From FEN-987 sp964598845 (GTDB lineage: Archaea; Thermoproteota; Bathyarchaeia; 40CM-2-53-6): a stretch of DNA of 23,519 nt. A model generated the notes under the pieces. It ran no database searches and was not told the origin of the DNA. It saw only the letters and a list, made by a program, of their open reading frames with translations. The DNA lies in assembly GCA_964598845.1 (NCBI GenBank), contig CAZRDM010000030.1:1-23519 (forward strand), read 5' to 3'. Below, in pieces: positions 8,352-13,674 of the stretch (position 1 is the first letter of the stretch; each line of letters starts with the position of its first letter). Both the position numbers and the translations under genes were made by a program.

Positions 8352-8378
8352 TTGGCACCATCCCCCGCTTGGTGGCAA
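8352..8378. repeat. Short inverted repeat, 9-base arms
   Basis: TTGGCACCA (8352-8360) and TGGTGGCAA (8370-8378) pair at eight of nine positions around a nine-base spacer. It lies in non-coding sequence far from either flanking start codon, so no role can be assigned. Confidence 0.4.
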
Positions 8379-8613
8379 TCTCTATTATGGAATCAGGTTC
8401 TGGCCATACTATGAAGAATACGTATGGTGGTAAGTGCATCGTTTTCAATTAGGGCCTAATGATCATGAACGTTGGTCAGCTGCTTGCATCCGATTGATCC
8501 AGGCAATAAGAAACTAAGCTGAGAAGCTTCCACACTATCTTGGACAGACCTCCACTACAAACCTATCATCGATATAGCTGAACAGAAAACAAAGATTACA
8601 CCCGGAACCTGCC

Positions 8614-8631
8614 AAAAGAAGTTTTTCTTCT
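8614..8631 (-). terminator. Terminator-like hairpin after osmC
   Basis: Read on the minus strand, AGAAG, a five-A loop and CTTCT are followed by further Ts. It lies about 30 bases after the osmC stop codon, the right place to end the five-gene operon. The stem is short (5 base pairs) and AT-rich, so the call is tentative. Confidence 0.35.
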
Positions 8632-8659
8632 CGAATAGCGGTGCAAGCCCGAAGTCATT

Positions 8660-9124
8660 CTACTCTTCGGCCGCGTGTACGAATCTCTCTTTGGACGCGT
8701 CACCGTTGACCATTCTATATGTGACATTGATCTTTACACCGTCTTTGATCATTGCGCGGACTGAGCAGTATTTCTCTTGAGAGAGACGGATAGCTCTCTC
8801 AACAGCATCTTTCGCGATGTTCCGGCCCGCAAGGACATATTCCAGATTGATTGTCTCGTAGTATCGTGGATCCTCGCCGCGTCTTGTTCCCCGTATGAAG
8901 ACTTCGAGTTTGTCGAGCGTCTGTCGTTGTTTATCCATTATCCATTGCACGTCCATAGCCGTGCAACCTGCTATCGATACCAAGAAAAGTTCCATGGGGG
9001 TGAAGGCCTGTCCCATCTGGTCAGCGGAATTCAATTCAACCTTTCTTCCATCAGTGGTTTCGGCTTCGAATTTCATTCCTTCAATATGCTCCAGTTTCAA
9101 TGAGACTGATGTACGCTCAGGCAT
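8660..9124 (-). CDS. OsmC/Ohr-family thiol peroxidase-like protein
   Basis: OsmC-fold protein of 154 residues, counted from the ATG at 9124. Both family cysteines are present: Cys54 in SIAGCTAMDV, after the PMEL turn, and Cys120 in KYCSVR. The pair can reduce organic hydroperoxides, and in some members reacts with polysulfides or sulfane sulfur. An in-frame ATG 75 bases earlier (9199) would overlap the upstream gene by about 70 bases. The ATG at 9124 sits six bases after the upstream stop with GGTGA before it and matches the usual family length, so I chose it. It is last in the arsR-dsrE2-tusA-SQR-osmC operon. That context favours a role against persulfides or against oxidants made during sulfide oxidation, although general peroxide defence is possible. 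Confidence 0.87.
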   Translation of the reverse strand: MPERTSVSLKLEHIEGMKFEAETTDGRKVELNSADQMGQAFTPMELFLVSIAGCTAMDVQWIMDKQRQTLDKLEVFIRGTRRGEDPRYYETINLEYVLAGRNIAKDAVERAIRLSQEKYCSVRAMIKDGVKINVTYRMVNGDASKERFVHAAEE

Positions 9125-9129
9125 TATGA

Positions 9130-10356
9130 TCACTTCACCATAGAACCGTTTGAAGGCTCGACCTCGTGGGTCTTGCCAAAGTATGTGTTCAGTAGCCAAT
9201 CCCAGTTTCCGGATAGTGTTCGCCAGTAGAATCGTGCGAAGGCTTTCTTCATCGCGTAACGTATTCGTGAAGGCTGTATCTCCTTAACCGGCGTGTCGTA
9301 GGATCCCACAACGAAAGACGCCTTGCCGGAGCCCATCTCGAAGGGGCAATTGATACGGCCGTTGTACTTGTAAAGCTCCTTCTTACCTCGAATCCAAGAC
9401 ACTACGTTATTTGTTGCCACGATAGCCTCAAGGTGTGCCGTAACGCCCGTCTTCGAGACTGGAATGTTCGTAGCATCCCCGATCGCATATGCGTTCTCGT
9501 AGCCTTGAATCCTCATACTGTTCTTGTCGGTCGGTATCCACCCATCAGCATCACCGATTCCAGACTTGATGATCACATCAGCCCCACGATGCGGAGGCAC
9601 CATTATGAGCAGGTCGTAGGATAGAGACTCTCCTTCAAGAGAATAGATCTCGCGCTTGAGTGGATCCACCGATCCCACGTTGAAGAAGGTCACAACCTCG
9701 ATTCCACGTTTCTGAAAAAGTGGTTCGACGACCTTTGACATCGGCTCAGCGGGGTACGGACGCGGATACGGCGTTAGAAAAGTTATCTTAACCTTTTCCC
9801 GTATTCCGCGCTCTCTGAAATGATCGTCCAAGAGGAAGGCAGCTTCATTCGGGGAAGGCGGGCACTTATGTGGAACTCCTGCGATTCCAACGATCACGTG
9901 GCCTGCGTCGAAATGCTGGATCGTCTTCCATATCTTGCGGGACTCTTCTGAGCTAGTATGAAAGTTCAGGGAGGCATCCTTCAGTCCCGGAATTGCATCA
10001 GGATTCGGAACGCTGCCAGTCGCAATTATCAGATAATCGTAGTCCAGTTTGTCTCCAGACTCCAATATGACGGTCTGTGCTGTGAGATCAATTCTGTCAG
10101 CGTCCTCTTCGATGCGCTGCACTTCACGTCGAAGTAGGATGTTCTCATCTCGAGTCATCTCCTTTGGATCTTGATTTCTGAAGGCGACGTTCAAGTAGCC
10201 CGGTTGGAATACGTGGGTCCGAGATCCGGAGATCAGGTGTACCTTGACTCGTTCTGAATGGATCTCGTCTCGAAGATTTTTTGCGAGTAGGTTAGCGGCT
10301 AGAGTCCCACCCGTGCCGCCGCCAACTACAACAATAGTCGTGGGTTTTTCCATCAT
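9130..10356 (-). CDS. SQR/FCSD-like FAD-dependent sulfide oxidoreductase
   Basis: FAD/NAD(P)-type disulfide-reductase-fold flavoprotein of 408 residues. FAD-binding elements: VVGGGTGG (10-17), ATGS (112-115) and AIGDAT (291-296). It has only two cysteines that I can see, Cys165 in PHKCPP and Cys337 in INCPFE. They lie where sulfide:quinone oxidoreductases keep the two redox-active cysteines flanking the flavin. The aromatic, basic C terminus (FARFYWRTLSGNWDWLL) resembles the membrane-associating tail of SQRs. Predicted reaction: sulfide to sulfane sulfur, electrons to quinone, at the inner face of the membrane. A sulfur or CoA-disulfide reductase role is a less likely alternative. It lies 14 bases after tusA and overlaps nothing. 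An immediately following second ATG could be the start. Confidence 0.85.
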   Translation of the reverse strand: MMEKPTTIVVVGGGTGGTLAANLLAKNLRDEIHSERVKVHLISGSRTHVFQPGYLNVAFRNQDPKEMTRDENILLRREVQRIEEDADRIDLTAQTVILESGDKLDYDYLIIATGSVPNPDAIPGLKDASLNFHTSSEESRKIWKTIQHFDAGHVIVGIAGVPHKCPPSPNEAAFLLDDHFRERGIREKVKITFLTPYPRPYPAEPMSKVVEPLFQKRGIEVVTFFNVGSVDPLKREIYSLEGESLSYDLLIMVPPHRGADVIIKSGIGDADGWIPTDKNSMRIQGYENAYAIGDATNIPVSKTGVTAHLEAIVATNNVVSWIRGKKELYKYNGRINCPFEMGSGKASFVVGSYDTPVKEIQPSRIRYAMKKAFARFYWRTLSGNWDWLLNTYFGKTHEVEPSNGSMVK

Positions 10357-10370
10357 GCGGCTCTTACCGG

Positions 10371-10631
10371 CTATCTTCCTTTCTTGACGACCCGGATCAG
10401 GATCCGAACGTGATCCTTCTCATCGATAATTGCCTGGATCTGGTTTCCACTTCGCTTGGCCCAAGCTTGCGTATCGCTCCTTGCGGCAGGATCTGTTGCC
10501 AAGAGCTCGATGATGTCTCCGATGTTCGCGTTGCGATACGCTCTGAATAGATCTGTGATCGGGCCGGGACACATGGTACCACGGGAATCCACGACGATGG
10601 TCCGTCTTACTTGAGGTTCTGAGGCTGACAA
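10371..10631 (-). CDS. tusA: TusA-family sulfur carrier protein
   Basis: Small sulfur-relay protein of 86 residues. The TusA signature CPGPI starts at Cys21, which carries the persulfide, after a beta-strand (TIVVDSRG) and before the expected helix. The rest shows the beta-alpha-beta-alpha-beta-beta pattern, ending VRILIRVVKKGR. The start is TTG at 10631, just after GGTGAAAGG; the dsrE2 stop is 10 bases upstream. TusA accepts sulfane sulfur and passes it on. Next to DsrE2 and an SQR-like flavoprotein it is the likely acceptor for sulfur produced by sulfide oxidation, or a donor for biosynthesis. Confidence 0.9.
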   Translation of the reverse strand: MSASEPQVRRTIVVDSRGTMCPGPITDLFRAYRNANIGDIIELLATDPAARSDTQAWAKRSGNQIQAIIDEKDHVRILIRVVKKGR

Positions 10632-10641
10632 TGCCTTTCAC

Positions 10642-11139
10642 CTATACGAAAAGTGTGATCGCATCTTCCGATGCGAGGTCAAGGTATGTGGTTGCGCCGA
10701 TTATGTCGTTCACTTCAGGAATCAAATCCTCCTTTCTCAGGCCCATCATGTCCATTGAAGGCGAGCACGCGTGGAACTTGACTCCGCTCTCCTTTGCGGT
10801 AGCAATCATTTCTAGGATACTCGGCATCCTCATCTTCTGCATCTTCTTCTTGATCATAGATGTGACTAGGCTACTCATTCCGGGCATCATTCCAAGGATG
10901 TTCGGCATTGGCAGGGCTGGATTTCCTACGGGCGAGATCTTGAGCGACGCAACAGTTTTCTTCGTTATCATGTTCATTCCCCAGAACGTAAAGTAGAGAT
11001 GTACCTCCATGCCCATGGCGGCGGCAGTTGTAGCGAGCATCAGCGGTGGATATGCCATGTCGAGGCTGCCTTTCGAACAGATTATGACGAGCTTGTTGCG
11101 TTTTTGTTGCTCAACCGGTTTTTCCTTCAAGGCTTGCAT
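10642..11139 (-). CDS. DsrE2-type (DsrE/F/H-like) sulfurtransferase
   Basis: DsrE/DsrF-like protein of 165 residues. It begins with a Rossmann-like strand, LVIICSKGSLD, carrying Cys21. The DsrE2 hallmark HLYFTFWGMN follows (residues 47-56), then a Met-rich middle (residues 75-105) and KFHACSPSMDMMG with Cys125. Both cysteines are candidates for persulfide or thiosulfonate carriage. The hydrophobic stretch at 31-53 may help membrane association. Family knowledge: DsrE2/DsrE3 proteins exchange sulfane sulfur or thiosulfate with TusA, and the genes are commonly adjacent in sulfur-oxidising archaea and bacteria, as here. The start ATG at 11139 follows GGAGATG, 13 bases after the arsR stop. Confidence 0.87.
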   Translation of the reverse strand: MQALKEKPVEQQKRNKLVIICSKGSLDMAYPPLMLATTAAAMGMEVHLYFTFWGMNMITKKTVASLKISPVGNPALPMPNILGMMPGMSSLVTSMIKKKMQKMRMPSILEMIATAKESGVKFHACSPSMDMMGLRKEDLIPEVNDIIGATTYLDLASEDAITLFV

Positions 11140-11152
11140 CTTGTTTCATCTC

Positions 11153-11500
11153 CTACTGGCGACCTGATGCCGCCGCCATCCTGACCAGCTTAGAGTCTGC
11201 ACTCGCTTGATCTAGTACCACTGATTGCATGATGTCGCAGGCGCTGTTGATCCTCTTGTCTGATATCCTGTAGTAGACAGCGTTCCCCACACGCCTCTCG
11301 AATACCATCTTCCTAAGGCGCATCAAGGCCAAATGCTGTGAAACATTCGCTTGCCTGAGTCCAGTAGTCGCAGCCAGGTCACCAACGCTCTTCTCTCCAC
11401 CACGAAGCTCGTGCAAGATCTCAAGACGTTTTGGATTCGACAGGATTTTGCAGATCTCTGACTGCATCTGCAGAACTCTTTGCTTCGTCGGCGACAGCAT
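11153..11500 (-). CDS. ArsR-family winged-helix repressor
   Basis: ArsR/SmtB-type regulator of 115 residues. Helix-turn-helix: SVGDLAATTGLRQANVSQHL (38-57), followed by the beta-wing VFERRVGNAVYYRIS. It lacks the ELCVCDL metal motif of classical ArsR. Its only cysteines are Cys17 in the first helix and Cys88 in the C-terminal helix, on helices that lie close together in the dimer fold. The SqrR/BigR cysteine position in helix 2 is a histidine here (His30). It heads the sulfur operon, and an inverted-repeat operator covers the bases just before its start codon, so autoregulation is likely. The inducer is probably a sulfur species sensed through Cys17/Cys88, but this is inference. The first-gene position and operator are seen directly. 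Confidence 0.9.
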   Translation of the reverse strand: MLSPTKQRVLQMQSEICKILSNPKRLEILHELRGGEKSVGDLAATTGLRQANVSQHLALMRLRKMVFERRVGNAVYYRISDKRINSACDIMQSVVLDQASADSKLVRMAAASGRQ

Positions 11501-11509
11501 TCTTTTCGC

Positions 11510-11530
11510 CGAATATTCGAATTTTCGAAT
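11510..11530. promoter_or_regulatory. Operator with three ATTCG half-sites in front of arsR
   Basis: CGAATATTCG (11510-11519) is a perfect palindrome, and ATTCGAA-TT-TTCGAAT (11515-11530) is an overlapping perfect 7-2-7 inverted repeat, giving three half-sites in 21 bases. The element ends 10 bases before the arsR start codon and lies downstream of the TATA-like box at 11535-11541, so a bound dimer would cover the transcription start. Such AT-rich inverted repeats are the usual ArsR-family targets. Confidence 0.65.
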
Positions 11531-11534
11531 GTTG

Positions 11535-11541
11535 CTATATC
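11535..11541 (-). promoter_or_regulatory. TATA-like box of the arsR operon
   Basis: On the minus strand GATATAG is centred about 26 bases before position 11512, giving a predicted short leader before the arsR ATG at 11500. The spacing fits archaeal promoters, but the box itself is only a moderate match. Confidence 0.4.
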
Positions 11542-11638
11542 TCCGCCGTGCTTAGTCTCTATACCAGCATTGAGAGTATTGATGACGATGAACTAAGCTT
11601 TTGATAGTAGTGGAGGGAAGTGAATCCGGGCTGTTTCA

Positions 11639-12424
11639 ATGGTGGAGGAGTGGATAGACGACCGGATCATCCTCATTACTGGAGCAAGCAGTGGGATAGG
11701 AGCTGCATGTGCACGCCTCTTCGCTTCGCATGGTGCCAAGCTCCTTCTGAACGCCCGACGAAAGGAACGCTTGGAAGCTTTGGCGGCAGAGCTCCGTGAA
11801 AAGTTTGACACCCAGATTCTCCTATCCCCCTTCGATGTTCGCAATCTGCCCGATGTTAGGAGTGCCCTTGAGAAGCTTCCAAGCGAGTGGGAATCCATCG
11901 ATGTTCTCATCAACAACGCTGGTCTCGCAAGGGGGTTGGATAAGTTTCATGAGGGGCATATTGAGAACTGGGAGGAGATGATCGACACTAATGTCAAGGG
12001 CCTCCTTTATGTGACTCGTTTGATCATTCCGGGCATGCTGAAACGGGGCCGAGGGCACATTGTGAACATAGCTTCTGTTGCGGGAATTCAAACATACCCT
12101 AACGGTAATGTTTACTGTGCCTCGAAGGCAGCGGTGCGAGTTCTGTCCGACGGATTGAAACAGGACTTGCTGGGAACACCCATTCGCGTCAGTACGATTA
12201 GTCCGGGAATGGTTGAGACGGAATTCTCAATTGTTCGCTTTCGAGGAGATCGGGGACGAGCGGCTCAAGTTTACAAGGGGGTCACACCACTAAGAGGCGA
12301 AGATGTGGCCGATGCAATATTCTATTGCATCACAAGGCCTGTCCACGTCAACATAAGTGAAATTGTACTCATGCCAACAGATCAAGCCAGTCCGACGCTA
12401 GTCCACCGCCGTCAAAGTTCGTAA
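11639..12424 (+). CDS. SDR-family NAD(P)-dependent oxidoreductase (YdfG-like)
   Basis: Classical short-chain dehydrogenase of 261 residues. Cofactor motif TGASSGIG (14-21), ARR at 39-41 favouring NADP(H), and NNAG (92-95). The catalytic tetrad is complete: Asn118, Ser146, Tyr159 and Lys163 (YCASK), followed by SPGMVETEF. The overall pattern, with ISEIVLMPTDQ near the end, is closest to YdfG-like 3-hydroxy acid/serine dehydrogenases, though the substrate cannot be set from sequence. It diverges from the arsR operon with 138 bases between starts. It may share regulation, since the operator lies in that gap, but it is about 110 bases from this start. GGAGGG lies about 20 bases before the ATG, which is distant for a ribosome-binding site. 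Confidence 0.88.
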   Translation: MVEEWIDDRIILITGASSGIGAACARLFASHGAKLLLNARRKERLEALAAELREKFDTQILLSPFDVRNLPDVRSALEKLPSEWESIDVLINNAGLARGLDKFHEGHIENWEEMIDTNVKGLLYVTRLIIPGMLKRGRGHIVNIASVAGIQTYPNGNVYCASKAAVRVLSDGLKQDLLGTPIRVSTISPGMVETEFSIVRFRGDRGRAAQVYKGVTPLRGEDVADAIFYCITRPVHVNISEIVLMPTDQASPTLVHRRQSS

Positions 12425-12641
12425 CCTAGTAGACTTCCAAAATTGTCTATTTGCTGAGAAGTCATGATCATGCTAGCGCAGAAGCTTTGACCCACTAGGA
12501 ATCTCCACGTCTCAAAGTCGAGGCAGCGTGTTCGATAAGGAGTAAAAGAAAGAGATGAAACGGTTGTGCTAGACTAGAGAGAAGTTGCGCCTGAGGAAGC
12601 GTATGCAGGAATGTTCGAACTTGTTGACGCAAGGAACGTAA

Positions 12642-12992
12642 AAGACAACGGAACTCCATAGGCCCCCTCGCGATCGCTGTCGCCAGAACTCTGAACGGCA
12701 TACAAACTGTGTTGGAGAGATACGCAACCCTGAAACTTCAAGACATCGCTGCTTACACGGAGCCGTTGCGGCTCCTAGATTTCACTGCGAGCGGGACAAG
12801 ATTACTCTGGAAAGGGGGATCGACATAGACACGATGAACGCCCTTAGGAGAGTGGCCCGTGAGGTCGAGATGAGGGAGGCACATGACTTGTTCTTTGGGG
12901 GCATCAAAGCTGCAAGTTTCAATCTCACGGGAGAAGGGGGCTATCTGGGTGTTGCGGATCCTCGGCGCAACGGGATTGCCTTGGTATTCTGA
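12642..12992 (+). pseudogene. Gamma-glutamyltranspeptidase, decayed C-terminal remnant
   Basis: In the frame ending at the TGA at 12990-12992, about 80 codons match the C-terminal end of gamma-glutamyltranspeptidase small subunits: AVAAPRFH near the beginning, then ITLERGI, LFFGGIKAA and the terminal GVADPRRNGIALVF. Upstream, other fragments appear in other frames: LAIAVARTLNGIQTVL from about 12667, and KDNGTP running into a TAG at 12658-12660. At least two frame changes are therefore needed to link them. The catalytic threonine and the large subunit are not found before the SDR gene 220 bases upstream. It is a dead or mis-assembled 3' end. The last 39 bases of the frame lie in the 55-base segment that is repeated across the N gap. 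Known function of intact members: transfer or hydrolysis of gamma-glutamyl groups. Confidence 0.65.
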
Positions 12993-13008
12993 GGGCACTC
13001 GGTCTGAC
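12954..13008. repeat. 55-base direct repeat, left copy, at an assembly gap
   Basis: These 55 bases, ending exactly where the Ns begin, are identical to 13109-13163, which start exactly where the Ns end. The arrangement is that of two contig ends sharing one k-mer-length overlap, joined by a scaffolder. The copy is not evidence of a biological repeat. Confidence 0.95.
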
Positions 13009-13108
13009 NNNNNNNNNNNNNNNNNNNNNNNNNNNNNNNNNNNNNNNNNNNNNNNNNNNNNNNNNNNNNNNNNNNNNNNNNNNNNNNNNNNNNNNNNNNN
13101 NNNNNNNN
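13009..13108. other. Assembly gap, exactly 100 Ns
   Basis: A run of exactly 100 N, a conventional placeholder for unknown distance. Because the flanks are identical, the true sequence probably has one copy of the 55-base segment and no gap, making the real locus about 155 bases shorter. Confidence 0.95.
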
Positions 13109-13163
13109 GCGGATCCTCGGCGCAACGGGATTGCCTTGGTATTCTGAGGGCACTCGGTCTGAC
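13109..13163. repeat. 55-base direct repeat, right copy, at an assembly gap
   Basis: Second copy of the 55-base segment, identical to 12954-13008 and starting at the first base after the Ns. It includes the pseudogene's terminal codons a second time, which is the expected result of an unmerged overlap. Confidence 0.95.
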
Positions 13164-13232
13164 GAGGCGTGATGTCTGCAGAGATCGGTTGAGCTTCAAT
13201 CGTAATTGTCAAGCCAAGTCATGATTTCGGCC

Positions 13233-13257
13233 ATTTTGAATGACTAACTTTCAAAAT
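13233..13257. repeat. Inverted repeat upstream of rpoH
   Basis: ATTTTGAA (13233-13240) and TTCAAAAT (13250-13257) are perfect complements around a nine-base spacer. It lies about 55 bases before the rpoH TATA box, where a transcription factor could bind. No role is known. Confidence 0.4.
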
Positions 13258-13311
13258 CAGACTGCTGAAGGTTGCGAGTCAATTCGCGGGGCGCTTTGAA
13301 GTGGCCCAAAC

Positions 13312-13318
13312 TTTATTA
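13312..13318 (+). promoter_or_regulatory. TATA box of the rpoH-rpoB-rpoA operon
   Basis: TTTATTA preceded by CCCAAAC lies 57-63 bases before the rpoH ATG, predicting a transcription start near 13340 and a leader of about 35 bases. No comparable box is seen between the downstream genes, which are nearly contiguous. Confidence 0.5.
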
Positions 13319-13374
13319 GCCCGGTTCTGGGTGCTTGTTGGGAAAGTTTCGGCAAGGCTCGAATCGAGGGCCAG

Positions 13375-13665
13375 ATGAACCTTTTCTCCGTGGAGAGAAT
13401 AGCCAGATTGAAGGATACCGATAGGGATAGGTCATACGACATTTTTGCGCATCAGTTTGTTCCCAAGCATGAACTTCTTTCAAGGAAGGATGCTGAACAA
13501 CTGATGCGCGAATTTCACATCCGACCCCACCAGTTGCCATACGTCAAAGCGAGCGATCCTGCCGCTCGGGCTCTTGGGGCAAAGGTCGGAGACATACTAC
13601 GAATTGTTCGTAGGAGCCCTACTGCAGGAGAAGTCGCCGTTTACCGTTATGTTGTCGAAGGTTAG
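13375..13665 (+). CDS. rpoH: RNA polymerase subunit H (Rpo5)
   Basis: Archaeal RNA polymerase subunit H of 96 residues, equivalent to the C-terminal assembly domain of eukaryotic Rpb5. The conserved core is complete: HQFVPKHELLS (26-36), IRPHQLPYVKASDPAARALGAK and GDILRIVRRSPTAGE, ending YRYVVEG. The first 22 residues are a short N-terminal extension that some archaeal homologues lack. It is first in the polymerase operon, nine bases before rpoB, as in most archaea. Gene order and length leave little doubt. Confidence 0.95.
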   Translation: MNLFSVERIARLKDTDRDRSYDIFAHQFVPKHELLSRKDAEQLMREFHIRPHQLPYVKASDPAARALGAKVGDILRIVRRSPTAGEVAVYRYVVEG

Positions 13666-13674
13666 TGTTGTTTT

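Larger units (their letters stand above)
8072..8659. other. Non-coding region rich in short palindromes
   Basis: About 590 bases between the M28 gene start and the end of the sulfur operon, both on the minus strand. I found no reading frame with family signal and no tRNA-like segment. Contents: the hairpin at 8087-8136, an inverted repeat at 8352-8378, a weaker CCATAC/GTATGG pair around 8404-8427, a 13-base palindrome at 8448-8460 followed directly by TGATCA, and a terminator-like hairpin at 8614-8631. It may be the leftover of a lost gene or element. Confidence 0.5.
12425..13374. other. Region without an intact gene: pseudogene, assembly gap, rpoH leader
   Basis: Between the SDR stop and rpoH. 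From 12425 to about 12640 I see no gene. 12642-12992 is a decayed gamma-glutamyltranspeptidase 3' end. 13009-13108 is a run of 100 Ns. The remainder holds an inverted repeat at 13233-13257 and the rpoH promoter at 13312. Confidence 0.6.

Noticed and set aside
9125..9199. N-terminal extension of the OsmC protein by 25 residues
   Set aside because: It would overlap the upstream flavoprotein gene and is not part of the OsmC fold; the ATG at 9124 has correct spacing and a ribosome-binding site.
11153..11500. SqrR/BigR-type dithiol sensor
   Set aside because: The helix-2 cysteine position is histidine (His30); the remaining cysteine pair differs, so the specific class cannot be claimed.
12954..13163. 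Biological direct repeat, attachment site or transposon target duplication at the gap
   Set aside because: The copies abut the Ns exactly on both sides and match a k-mer-length contig overlap; an artefact is the simpler explanation.
12883..13224. Open frames crossing the N run (both strands)
   Set aside because: They exist only because Ns contain no stop codons and because the 55-base flank is duplicated.
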